The notes under the pieces are model-generated. The model searched no databases and had not been told where the DNA came from. It worked only from the letters and a program-made list of their open reading frames with translations. This document shows, piece by piece, positions 55,194 through 63,404 of a stretch of DNA of 64,000 nucleotides; the stretch's first letter is position 1; each line of letters starts with the position of its first letter. Source of the DNA: Burkholderiaceae bacterium (GTDB taxonomy: Bacteria > Pseudomonadota > Gammaproteobacteria > Burkholderiales > Burkholderiaceae_A); assembly GCA_018402635.1 (NCBI GenBank), contig JAGYIP010000011.1, positions 1 through 64,000 of the forward strand, given 5' to 3'. The position numbers and the translations under genes were made by a program.

Positions 55194-55867
55194 ACATGAC
55201 CCCGAGCCTCTGCAATCGCCTGAAAAAGTGCCGCCGAGCCCACTGCGCCGTTGAGCCAGACCTCGTTTACTGAGTCTGATGAAAAACAAAAAGCAGGAAC
55301 GCCGTGAATGCCGCGGGTTGGCCATTCCTCGGCCTTGTGCCGAACACGTTTGCGCAGCAGGGTATCTTCCAAGGCGCCTTCCGCATAAAGCCTTTCCATG
55401 CCAGCGGCCTCGGCGATATCAAGCAGCTGCTCACGCTGTGTAAGGTCTCTGCCTTCACAGAATAAAGCCTCATAGAGGCCTTCAACCATCTGCAGGGCCT
55501 GATCGCCCGCGGCTGCAACGAGCATATGGGCATCGAGCGTGTTTGGCTGCACGACAATACGGTCCAGCCTCATAGGCAGGCCCTCGGCCCTTGCACTGTC
55601 TTCCACCCTCTTGTAACGCTCGAGACCAGCCTCCCCAAACTTGGCAACCAGGTAATCACGACGCGGCATGCCGTGCTCGGGCATGGCGGGATTCAGCATG
55701 AACGGAGACCAGGAGATACTTACAGAAATTGACGCCTCTTGGGCTTGTTCAAGCGCACGCTTTAACTGCGCATGACCAACGTAACACCACGGACAGGCGA
55801 TGTCGTGTACGACTTCGATAGGGATGGGGTTGAGGTCATGCTCAATGTATGCGGCTGTCACTCGCAA
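55190..55867 (-). CDS. DsbA family oxidoreductase, FrnE-like
   Basis: The 225-residue protein has a thioredoxin fold with CPWC in EVVHDIACPWCYVGHAQL (about 18-35), the inserted helical domain of DsbA/FrnE proteins, and GIHGVPAFCFSSD with the cis-Pro. No signal peptide is seen, so it is probably cytoplasmic. The start is uncertain: the ORF begins with TTG at 55867 and GTG follows two codons later. It overlaps the convergent MOSC gene by four bases. Confidence 0.9.
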   Translation of the reverse strand: MRVTAAYIEHDLNPIPIEVVHDIACPWCYVGHAQLKRALEQAQEASISVSISWSPFMLNPAMPEHGMPRRDYLVAKFGEAGLERYKRVEDSARAEGLPMRLDRIVVQPNTLDAHMLVAAAGDQALQMVEGLYEALFCEGRDLTQREQLLDIAEAAGMERLYAEGALEDTLLRKRVRHKAEEWPTRGIHGVPAFCFSSDSVNEVWLNGAVGSAALFQAIAEARGHV

Positions 55868-56054
55868 TAGACATAGCGAATGGACAGCTGGAAGTCAGCG
55901 TGCCATGCCAGACACAGTCTTCAACGACTTTAGGCAACCACATCCACAACTATCTTTTGGCAGCAACAACGTATGCGCAGACTTCAAGCAACTACGACCA
56001 AGCTGGATACCATTACGAATCTCGAGACTGAAACGGACATGGGTTACGCCCATC

Positions 56055-56210
56055 TCATCTAAGAATAGACCGTTCGAAATGACCCGCACCCTCTTTCAAA
56101 TTAGCTTGAAGTTCATCCAAGGTCTCACCTTGTGTATGGGCACCTGGAACCCCCGGAATAAATCCAACATACAGATGTTCGGCTTCTGAGGGCACCCGTC
56201 TTGCAATCAA
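56055..56210 (-). pseudogene. HicB-type antitoxin relic
   Basis: A 51-codon frame contains HLYVGFIPGVPG then AHTQGETLDELQANLKE, which is the core of HicB antitoxins. The expected helix and DNA-binding part are missing: the frame ends after HFERSILR. No HicA toxin is recognisable on either side. The start is unclear, as only TTG at 56210 is available. It is probably a truncated remnant in accessory DNA. The 55868-56632 interval otherwise holds only this and the methyltransferase relic. Confidence 0.5.
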
Positions 56211-56441
56211 CAGCTAGAAAACTGTAGCTCTGAATCAGTAGATACTCCGATCTTGAATCACCGCAATATTTGCAGGAAAGGCTCGACTGGACATAGCAGG
56301 TGAGGCGAACTGAAAAATATGCCAACAACGGAATCGTAAATGTTGCCGCAGTCAAAACTCGATACTGCAACAGTAGAGAATTACACTGGAAGAAGCCTTC
56401 ACGTGCCAACACACCAAGACATCACAATGCCAACACCAACC

Positions 56442-56609
56442 GCTATTGCGGCCCTCGCCGTCAGCAATCAACAGAGCACGGCCTTTAGTTAACTTCGATG
56501 CCTGAGATACGAGGTATTGGTTTGGTTCCTCGCCAAAGAGAAAGCCTTCTCTGCGAAATCGTTCATCCCAAACTTCCTTGGCCTGGGCGAAACCTTTTTC
56601 ATTTTTCAT
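56442..56609 (-). pseudogene. Truncated SAM-dependent methyltransferase
   Basis: The first 56 codons read KEVWDERFRREGFLFGEEPN then QYLVSQASKLTKGRALLIAD and GEGRNS. That is the start of a class I (TehB-like) methyltransferase up to its SAM-binding loop, and then the similarity is lost. The rest of the usual ~200 residues is absent; a weak LAREGF in another frame may be a trace. The gene is therefore truncated or decayed. It lies next to the HEPN-like gene. Confidence 0.55.
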
Positions 56610-56632
56610 CGACTACCTTATGCTCATTCTTT

Positions 56633-57061
56633 TCATTTCAGGTCTTTACTTGCCAGAGCCAGCAACGTCTCGGCCTGATTCAGGCACTCCTGTAAAACAC
56701 TTTGTGTGATCGACTCACCGTTGTAGTCGCTCAAATTGCGCTGCTTACGCAAACCATCCAATACACGCACGGTGTAAGGCTCTACTCCCAGCGTATGTAT
56801 CAGGCACTGCAAAGTGACTTGATGATGCCCAGGTTTGCTGGTCGAGGTGCGAAAACCCTTCTTTAGCAATGCCGCATCCGCCACTGCCCGAATAGCGGTG
56901 TAGGCGCAGTCAAATCGCGTTTCCGGACTATTTTCTACGCGCCTCGCGTCCCGCAAGCGACTGTCGGCTACAGCAAGCATCTTTCCTAGTAGCTCTCCTG
57001 AAAAAGGTACCGCATCCAACTGGCCCAAACGTTGCAAATTTAGCAAATGCTCAGAGATCAT
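56633..57061 (-). CDS. HEPN-like partner of nucleotidyltransferase
   Basis: The 142-residue protein (ATG at 57061, MISEHLLNLQRLG) is helical and resembles HEPN-type proteins encoded after minimal nucleotidyltransferases. A pattern RKQRNLSDYNG at about 105-115 stands where HEPN nucleases have RNxxxH, here with Tyr in place of His. It overlaps the nucleotidyltransferase stop by 11 bases, so the two are translated together. In MntA-HepT systems the HEPN is the toxin and the nucleotidyltransferase adds AMP to silence it. The missing His makes nuclease activity uncertain here. Confidence 0.7.
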   Translation of the reverse strand: MISEHLLNLQRLGQLDAVPFSGELLGKMLAVADSRLRDARRVENSPETRFDCAYTAIRAVADAALLKKGFRTSTSKPGHHQVTLQCLIHTLGVEPYTVRVLDGLRKQRNLSDYNGESITQSVLQECLNQAETLLALASKDLK

Positions 57062-57629
57062 GATCTGCCCCGACGATGAAAAGCTTAGGCTTACGTAACA
57101 ACTCATGCACGAAAACGTTACCCTCTGCCTGCTTTGCATGCCACTCCTGATCAGTCATCACCTTAGGGTTAATTTCACGCCCCAAGATAGACTGCGCATC
57201 GTACAAAGCGTTAACTACCTCCCCAAAACTGGCATCGCCAATCACCATCACATCCACATCGCTTCGAGTTTTCTCGGTTCCGTTAGCCATTGAACCAAAC
57301 ACGAACGCAACCTTAACCTGGTCAGTCAGCGGCTTTAATGCGACGGTTAGCAAATCGCACAAACCTATGGTTTTGCGAATCAGACCGGAGAGCTCTGGGT
57401 ACACCGGGTGCTCTGTGTTAGCACAGAACTGGGACTGGTTACCCACTTTTCTTGATGTAAGAAGTCCTGCTTTCGTTAAGGCGTCCAACTCCTTTTTCAA
57501 GGTTCCTGCGGATGCGCCTGTTGAACGTGCCAGTTCACGCAGGTGGACCCATTCTTGGGGATGCATCACCAACCATGCCAACACTCTGCGACGGTATTGG
57601 TTAGGAAACAGCAGGTCGGATACGGACAT
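57051..57629 (-). CDS. Nucleotidyltransferase with N-terminal winged helix (MNT type)
   Basis: The 192-residue protein has an N-terminal winged helix-turn-helix (about 10-70: RRRVLAWLVMHPQEWVHLRE, ASAGTLKKELDALTKAGLL) and a minimal nucleotidyltransferase domain: FGSMANGTEKTRSDVDVMVIG, with GS at 112-113 and the two catalytic Asp at about 124 and 126. The ATG at 57629 is preferred to the GTG at 57641. The added DNA-binding domain suggests the protein also represses its own operon. It forms a putative toxin-antitoxin pair with the HEPN-like gene downstream. Confidence 0.85.
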   Translation of the reverse strand: MSVSDLLFPNQYRRRVLAWLVMHPQEWVHLRELARSTGASAGTLKKELDALTKAGLLTSRKVGNQSQFCANTEHPVYPELSGLIRKTIGLCDLLTVALKPLTDQVKVAFVFGSMANGTEKTRSDVDVMVIGDASFGEVVNALYDAQSILGREINPKVMTDQEWHAKQAEGNVFVHELLRKPKLFIVGADHDL

Positions 57630-57765
57630 ATAGTTTCTCACACGAAAACAATTGTTTTTTTACGAGAAACATTTTACTTGCTGCCCGCCAGTGAGTCCAG
57701 TCACCGAGTCTGCGACGCGTTGGACTTGTAACGAGCGAATAAGGAAAGGGCCACCATGCTATTCA

Positions 57766-57856
57766 TGGCGGAGACGGTGGGATTCGAACCCACGATGGGC
57801 TTTTGGCCCATACTCCCTTAGCAGGGGAGCACCTTCGGCCACTCGGTCACGTCTCC
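57766..57856 (-). tRNA. tRNA-Ser (anticodon GCU)
   Basis: On the minus strand GGAGACG pairs with CGTCTCC. The anticodon stem CTCCC/GGGAG encloses loop CTGCTAA with anticodon GCT (codons AGC/AGU). The long variable arm (ATGGGCC.../...GGCCCAT) is of class II. Discriminator G and CCA are encoded. Its 3' end faces the accessory DNA at 55.9-57.6 kb. Confidence 0.96.
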
Positions 57857-57879
57857 GCTTGCCAAAGAGTGTACCCGAT

Positions 57880-58863
57880 TCAGGCTTTTCGACCCAGTTC
57901 CGAGGTCTGCTCCTGCGGCAGGGGAATGAACTCAACATCGCTCGCCAGGCTTGGGAAACGGCCCTGCTGCCAGTCGGCCTTGGCCTGCTCAATGCGCTCT
58001 TTGGAACTGGCAACGAAGTTCCACCAGAGGTAACGAGGGGCATCCAGCGCCTCACCCCCAAGCACCAAGACACGCGCGTCTGTCTGCGCCATAAGCAGCC
58101 AGTGATCGTCTGCAAGGCTTTGAGCGGCGTCAGCTAAAGAACATGGGCTTTTCTTGGAAGCACGAAGAATAACCAGGTCACCGGCCTTTGCGGTGGTCGA
58201 GGCATCAAGCTCGACCTCGCCCTTGGCAATGTAGAGGCCGAGTTCAAGATTCAAAATAGAGCCCGACTCTTGGCCAAGGCTGTTCTCCCCTAACAGGTCT
58301 TCGCAACGAAGTGAAAAACTTCCACCCGGTTCGAATTCAATGTCGAGCGCAATGGTGGGGCTGTAGGCCTTAACCGGCGAAGCCCTACCCGCCCACTGAC
58401 CTGCAAGCACCTTCAGTGAATAGCCATGGGCCTTTGAGCCCTGAAATTCGCGGGCGGGGTAATTGCTGAACTCGGGTTTCATGGCTTCAAGTGGCTTGGG
58501 CAGGGCAAGCCATAACTGCATCCCCTCAACCTCTGACCCACTGTTACGAATGTCTTGAGGGACACGCTCGGAATGCACAATGCCCTTTCCCGCCGCCATA
58601 AGGTTCACCGCGCCTGGCTCAATGCGCTGCTCGGTTCCAAGGCTGTCCCGATGCATAAACCCGCCCGAAAACAAATACGTGAATGTAGCTAGGCCAATGT
58701 GCGGGTGTGGACGGACATCGCCTGAGGTCTCGTTTGCAGCGAACTGGGCCGGGCCCATGTGATCAACAAACACAAAGGGGCCAAGCGCCCGACAACCCTC
58801 AACAGGAAGAGCTCGTCGAACAGGAAAGCCGACATCTTTCTGGCTGGATTGCAGAATAATCAT
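57880..58863 (-). CDS. Pirin family protein (second gene of pair)
   Basis: The 327-residue bicupin has the pirin N-terminal metal site: GPFVFVDHMGP, RPHPHIGLATFTYLFSG and AGKGIVHSERVP. A C-terminal pirin cupin follows. Bacterial pirins include quercetinases, but most are uncharacterised. The His residues HPHIG and HSE and the Glu are intact, so metal binding is likely. It overlaps the preceding pirin gene by four bases, so the two are translated together. Confidence 0.92.
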   Translation of the reverse strand: MIILQSSQKDVGFPVRRALPVEGCRALGPFVFVDHMGPAQFAANETSGDVRPHPHIGLATFTYLFSGGFMHRDSLGTEQRIEPGAVNLMAAGKGIVHSERVPQDIRNSGSEVEGMQLWLALPKPLEAMKPEFSNYPAREFQGSKAHGYSLKVLAGQWAGRASPVKAYSPTIALDIEFEPGGSFSLRCEDLLGENSLGQESGSILNLELGLYIAKGEVELDASTTAKAGDLVILRASKKSPCSLADAAQSLADDHWLLMAQTDARVLVLGGEALDAPRYLWWNFVASSKERIEQAKADWQQGRFPSLASDVEFIPLPQEQTSELGRKA

Positions 58864-59705
58864 GCTGCCAACCGGCCCGACTGATAGTCGTTAATGGCCT
58901 GCTCAATTTCTTCACGGGTATTCATGACGAAGGGGCCATGCTGCACGACAGGCTCTCGCAAGGGTTTAGCAGCAAGCACCAGAAAACGCGCGCCCTGGGC
59001 GCAGGCCTGCAGATGCAGGCGCTCCCCTTCACCAAAGACAGCCGCATGCTTAAGCGGCAAGGCCTGGGAGAGGCTGGCTGAAGGCGCCAATTCGCCTTCA
59101 AAGACATAGACCATTGCCGTGTGATCAACCGGCAAGGCATGCTCGAAGACCATTCCTGCAGCAAGCTTGACATCAATAAAAAGTGGCTGGGTGCTGACCC
59201 CTTGAATGGGGCCCTGCAGACCCTCGTAGTCACCTGCAATAACCTTGACCCATCGTCCGTCCTCGCTTTGACAAACAGGAATGTCATGCGAGGGTATGTC
59301 CCGATAGCCAGCGGGCTTCATCTTCTCTGCCGCTGGCAGATTAATCCATAGCTGAAAACCGCGCATGGCTCCTTGCTCTTGCTGAGGCATCTCCGAGTGA
59401 ATAATGCCGCGCCCTGCTGTCATCCACTGCACATCCCCACTGCGCAGGTGCCCCTTATTGCCTAAATGATCCTCATGCAGCATATGGCCCTCGATCATGT
59501 AGGTGACCGTCTCAAAGCCACGATGCGGATGGGCGGGAAAGCCAGCAATGTAGTCGTTCGGGTTCTCAGTGCTAAATTCATCAAGCATTAAGAAAGGGTC
59601 GACGCGACCCTGACTTGAGCCAATGCTTCTAAAAAGCGAGACGCCTGCGCCGTCTGACGTCTTCTGAGCGCGTATAACCTGTTGAAGTTGACGAACCGAT
59701 GGCAT
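58860..59705 (-). CDS. Pirin family protein (first gene of pair)
   Basis: The 281-residue pirin shows LMLDEFSTENPNDYIAGFPA, HPHRGFETVTYMIEGHMLHED, AGRGIIHSEMPQQEQG and GFQLWINLPA. The metal ligands His, His, His and Glu are present. The protein is diverged from its neighbour, so the pair is an old duplication or a combination of two subfamilies. The start ATG at 59705 gives MPSVRQLQQVIRA. An azoreductase stub lies 25 bases upstream. Confidence 0.92.
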   Translation of the reverse strand: MPSVRQLQQVIRAQKTSDGAGVSLFRSIGSSQGRVDPFLMLDEFSTENPNDYIAGFPAHPHRGFETVTYMIEGHMLHEDHLGNKGHLRSGDVQWMTAGRGIIHSEMPQQEQGAMRGFQLWINLPAAEKMKPAGYRDIPSHDIPVCQSEDGRWVKVIAGDYEGLQGPIQGVSTQPLFIDVKLAAGMVFEHALPVDHTAMVYVFEGELAPSASLSQALPLKHAAVFGEGERLHLQACAQGARFLVLAAKPLREPVVQHGPFVMNTREEIEQAINDYQSGRLAA

Positions 59706-59730
59706 GTACAGGACCCCCCCTAACCCTTAA

Positions 59731-59853
59731 CTAAGCAACCTTAAGCTCGCTTTGCGCACTCTGCAAGGACTTTTCTTTCTGCTCGGCAGTAATGAAACGG
59801 CCCTGTGCATAAATGAACCTCACAGCATCGATACCAACAAACCCTAATAACAT
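59731..59853 (-). pseudogene. C-terminal remnant of FMN-dependent azoreductase
   Basis: A 40-codon frame reads MLLGFVGIDAVRFIYAQGRF then ITAEQKEKSLQSAQ, close to the C-terminus of AzoR-type FMN-dependent NADH azoreductases (LGFIGITDVEFIYAEG-like). A TGA lies just upstream in frame, and nothing of the N-terminal flavodoxin part is present. It is a deletion remnant lying beside the pirin pair. Azoreductase and pirin genes are neighbours in other genomes, which would explain its presence. Confidence 0.6.
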
Positions 59854-59890
59854 TCGCACAGATCGGCCTCAGGGCCTTGGGCTCTATGCG

Positions 59891-61153
59891 TTAAGCAGCA
59901 TAGCTTTCATCGGCAAGCCCAAAGGCTTTGTGCAGCGACCGCACGGCAAGCTCCATGTACTTGTCTGCAATGACCACCGAGATCTTGATCTCGCTTGTGG
60001 AGATCATTTGAATATTAATGCCCTCGGCCGCCAGGGTTTCAAACATCTGGCTTGCAACACCCACATGGCTGCGCATACCAATGCCCACCACAGACACCTT
60101 ACAGATCTGGCCATCGCTTGAAATATCACGCGCCTGAATTTCAGGCTGAACCTTGTCGCTTAGAACGGCAAGCGCCTTTTGCAGCTCGTTGCGATGAACA
60201 GTAAACGAGAAGTCGGTCATGCCGTCGTGGCTGGCATTTTGAATAATCATGTCGACATCAATGTTCGCTGCGGCAACAGGGCCTAAAATTTTCGAGGCGA
60301 TGCCAGGCCTGTCGGGCACGCCGGCCACCGTAATTTTGGCCTCGTCGCGGTTAAAGGCAATTCCAGAAATAACAGCCTGTTCCATTGTTTCATCGTCCTC
60401 GTAGGTAATTAGGGTGCCCGACTGCGCCTCTTGTTCCAGGTTGATCTCGGGGTCGGTGAGGCTAGAAAGCACACGGGTCTTCACACGGTACTTGCCTGCA
60501 AATTCCACCGATCGAATCTGCAGCACCTTAGAGCCCAGGCTTGCCATTTCAAGCATTTCTTCAAAGGTAATTTTTGCCAGGCGCCTGGCCTCGGGCTCGA
60601 CCCGCGGGTCGGTGGTGTAGACACCATCCACATCGGTGTAAATAAGACACTCTTCTGCCTTCAACGCCGCGGCAATAGCCACAGCCGATGTGTCTGAGCC
60701 ACCTCGACCAAGCGTGGTGACCGACCCCTGATCATCAAGGCCCTGAAAACCAGTAATAACAACAACATGGCCGCTATCGAGATCTTCAAGCACCCTTTGA
60801 TCATCAATGGATTCAATACGCGCCTTGGTGTAGGCGCTATTGGTTCGCACCGGAACCTGCCAGCCTGTGTAGCTGCGAGCCTTCACACCCTGCTTTTGCA
60901 AGGCCAAGGCCAGTAGACCAACCGACACCTGCTCACCCGTGGCCGCAATCTGATCGAGCTCACGGGGATCGGGGGTCTCGGTGATTTCTTTAGCAAGCCC
61001 CAGGAGGCGGTTTGTTTCACCACTCATGGCAGAAGGGACCACCACCATACGATGGCCAGCCCTGTGCCACTTGGCGACACGCCGGGCAACATTCTGAATG
61101 CGCTCGGTCGAGCCCATGCTCGTGCCGCCGTACTTATGAACAATAAGCGCCAT
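59891..61153 (-). CDS. lysC: Aspartate kinase
   Basis: The enzyme phosphorylates aspartate, the first step to lysine, threonine and methionine. From the ATG at 61153 (MALIVHKYGGTSMGS) the product has about 420 residues: catalytic domain with KYGGTSMGS, TLGRGGSDTSAVAIAAAL and YTDVDGVYTTDPR, and two C-terminal ACT domains (about 265-420: AGVPDRPGIASKI, VGIGMRSHVGVASQMF). The ACT domains imply feedback inhibition by lysine and/or threonine. It is downstream of tilS with eight bases between. Confidence 0.96.
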   Translation of the reverse strand: MALIVHKYGGTSMGSTERIQNVARRVAKWHRAGHRMVVVPSAMSGETNRLLGLAKEITETPDPRELDQIAATGEQVSVGLLALALQKQGVKARSYTGWQVPVRTNSAYTKARIESIDDQRVLEDLDSGHVVVITGFQGLDDQGSVTTLGRGGSDTSAVAIAAALKAEECLIYTDVDGVYTTDPRVEPEARRLAKITFEEMLEMASLGSKVLQIRSVEFAGKYRVKTRVLSSLTDPEINLEQEAQSGTLITYEDDETMEQAVISGIAFNRDEAKITVAGVPDRPGIASKILGPVAAANIDVDMIIQNASHDGMTDFSFTVHRNELQKALAVLSDKVQPEIQARDISSDGQICKVSVVGIGMRSHVGVASQMFETLAAEGINIQMISTSEIKISVVIADKYMELAVRSLHKAFGLADESYAA

Positions 61154-61161
61154 AAACTTTT

Positions 61162-62331
61162 CTACACCCATTCAACCGTAAGAAATCCAGCTCGCAACCT
61201 TACCCGAAACGACGGGCCGCCTCCAGTGGAAGGGGCCGTCACCGCAAGTAAAGGGCGACGGCCAGCCCGAGCGGTCCGCAGTTGACGAAGAAATTCTTCA
61301 AGCCTACGAGCCGGTGGCATGGCTGCACCCGGTACTTTTTGATGGCCAACCAGCCAGGCCCGAAATGTTCGTGTCTGCCGTGCCGCCGGTAGGCGTAGTA
61401 AGGCAGTAAGGCTAAGCCCTTGGGGCTCGATACAGCCTGCGAGATCGTCCTGATCAAGCTGCTCAAGCAGCAGACGGGCCTGCTGAAGATGCTGCAGGCT
61501 GCGGGTCATGGCAGCCACGGCCCCGGGTCGCATAGCACGCAGTACGGGAAAGACCTGCTGGCGCAGCCTGTTTCTGTCTTGATCAAGCAGGGCATTGCTG
61601 GGATCTTCAATAAAAGGAAGCTTGCAGCTGCGTGCATAGTCTTCAAGCGTGCTGCGGGTAAGCGACAGAAGCGGGCGCCACAGAATGTAGCCCTCTCGCT
61701 GGCTAAGCACAGGCATGGCCGATAGGCCCTCAAGACCCGCGCCCCGCATCCACTGCAAAAGCGCCGTCTCGACCTGGTCGTTGGCATGATGGGCAAGCAC
61801 CAGCACAGGCCAGTTCGAGCTGTCCGGGTCGTAAGGTAAGGCAGGCGGCTTGGCTAACCCGGGTTCTTCTGCTCGCCGCGATGCTGCCTTAAGGCCCATA
61901 ACCTGCTCAAAGGCGGCGTAACGACGCAGCCTTGCGCTTGCCTCAAGCCCGAGCTGGCTTGCCTGGCCTTGAATCTGGGCGGGGCGTTTCACCGTAAGGG
62001 CGACTTTCCAGAGTCTGGCCATTTCACGGCAATGGCGCTCAAACTGCATGGCGGCTGGCTGCAATCGATGATTCACATGGACCGCCATTAGCCGGCCACC
62101 CAACGGGCGCATAACCTGAAGGAGGGCATGGGTGAGCACCGAGGAGTCAAGCCCGCCTGAGAAACCAATGAAAAGGCTGCGCTTGGAAAGGTCTGCGGCC
62201 TTAAAAGCTGGGGCTGAGGCTGAGCCCGTGCCCGTGCCCGTGCCCGTAAGGGCTTCAATAACCGAATGACTTACCGCGGCGCGGCGCCTTGGGGTCTTGC
62301 CATCAGCCCCCACCTGCCCACTGGGTATCAA
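61162..62331 (-). CDS. tilS: tRNA(Ile)-lysidine synthase
   Basis: TilS modifies C34 of the CAU anticodon tRNA-Ile with lysine. The PP-loop FIGFSGGLDSSVLTHALL (about 53-70), HVNHRLQP, SARLRRYAAFE and LAHHANDQVETALLQWMRG are typical. The 389-residue length is normal for a short-form enzyme. An N-terminal TGTGTG tract is encoded by a four-times repeated GCCCGT hexamer at 62224-62247. The true start may be later than 62331, since residues 1-45 are not conserved. It lies between accA and lysC. Confidence 0.93.
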   Translation of the reverse strand: MIPSGQVGADGKTPRRRAAVSHSVIEALTGTGTGTGSASAPAFKAADLSKRSLFIGFSGGLDSSVLTHALLQVMRPLGGRLMAVHVNHRLQPAAMQFERHCREMARLWKVALTVKRPAQIQGQASQLGLEASARLRRYAAFEQVMGLKAASRRAEEPGLAKPPALPYDPDSSNWPVLVLAHHANDQVETALLQWMRGAGLEGLSAMPVLSQREGYILWRPLLSLTRSTLEDYARSCKLPFIEDPSNALLDQDRNRLRQQVFPVLRAMRPGAVAAMTRSLQHLQQARLLLEQLDQDDLAGCIEPQGLSLTALLRLPAARQTRTFRAWLVGHQKVPGAAMPPARRLEEFLRQLRTARAGRRPLLAVTAPSTGGGPSFRVRLRAGFLTVEWV

Positions 62332-62390
62332 GGCATTAACCCCATGAGGTCGCGCGTTCTAGCCAAGCCCTTAGCCCGCAGACCTAAGGC

Positions 62391-63365
62391 TTAGGCCTTT
62401 ACTGCAGGCTGCTTGACTCGTCCATAGGCGCGCACGCGCTGCTGGCGCCTGGCAACCAGGGCATCTGCATCAAGCCCCTCAACCTGGGCAAGGCCGTCGA
62501 GCAAGGCCTTCTTCAAGGCATCGGCGGCCTTTGAAGGCGACCGATGGGCACCGCCTAAAGGCTCGTTGACCACCTTATCAACAAGGCCCAGAGACTTAAG
62601 CTTTGGCGCCGTTACGCCAAGGGCCTCTGCCGCATCGGCGGCCTTGTCGGCGCGCTTCCAGAGAATGGACGCGCAGCCTTCAGGCGAAATAACGGAATAG
62701 GTGGCGTACTGCATCATGACCAGGTGATCGGCAACGGCAATGGCAAGCGCGCCACCGGACCCCCCCTCCCCAATGACAGCGGCCACAATGGGAACGCGCA
62801 GCCCCGCCATAACAAACAAGTTTCGGCCAATGGCCTCGCTCTGCCCACGCTCTTCAGCCCCAATACCAGGGTAGGCCCCCGGGGTATCAATGAGCGTAAT
62901 AACAGGAAGGCTAAAGCGCTCTGCAAGCTTCATGAGGCGCTCGGCCTTGCGATAGCCCTCGGGCCTTGGCATTCCAAAATTACGATACGTGCGCTCTTTA
63001 AGATCGCGGCCCTTTTGGTGGCCAATAACCATCACCGAACGGCCTTCAAGCCTGGCAAGCCCTCCAACAATGGCGGGGTCGTCTGCAAAGCCTCGGTCGC
63101 CATGAAGCTCTTTGAAGTCTGTGAAGGCCTTTTCGATGTAATCGAGCGTGTAGGGCCGCTGGGGATGGCGCGCAACCTGTGAAATTTGCCAGGAGGAGAG
63201 CTGCGCGTAGAGCTCTTTAATTTGAATATCAGCCTTCTCACGAAGCTTTTGAATTTCCTCAGAGATATCGACTGCACCGTCGGCCTGGGTGAACTGCAGC
63301 TCCTGAATCTTTGATTCCAGATCTGCCACGGCCTTTTCAAAATCTAAAAACGTCGGTTTTGTCAT
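62391..63365 (-). CDS. accA: Acetyl-CoA carboxylase carboxyltransferase subunit alpha
   Basis: AccA with AccD moves carboxyl from biotin to acetyl-CoA in fatty-acid synthesis. The 324-residue product starts [20 protein letters not shown] at the ATG at 63365; the longer ORF to 63395 adds ten atypical residues. Family segments are [41 protein letters not shown]-like [33 protein letters not shown] and [15 protein letters not shown]. It lies between cysS and tilS. Confidence 0.97.
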   Translation of the reverse strand: MTKPTFLDFEKAVADLESKIQELQFTQADGAVDISEEIQKLREKADIQIKELYAQLSSWQISQVARHPQRPYTLDYIEKAFTDFKELHGDRGFADDPAIVGGLARLEGRSVMVIGHQKGRDLKERTYRNFGMPRPEGYRKAERLMKLAERFSLPVITLIDTPGAYPGIGAEERGQSEAIGRNLFVMAGLRVPIVAAVIGEGGSGGALAIAVADHLVMMQYATYSVISPEGCASILWKRADKAADAAEALGVTAPKLKSLGLVDKVVNEPLGGAHRSPSKAADALKKALLDGLAQVEGLDADALVARRQQRVRAYGRVKQPAVKA

Positions 63366-63404
63366 GCCCCTATTGTCCTCTAAATTGAGGCTCAACGAGC
63401 CAGG

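Noticed and set aside
56125-56412. 95-codon minus-strand ORF in the accessory gap
   Set aside because: It is Cys/Ser/Leu-rich with no family pattern and overlaps the HicB and methyltransferase relics in other frames.
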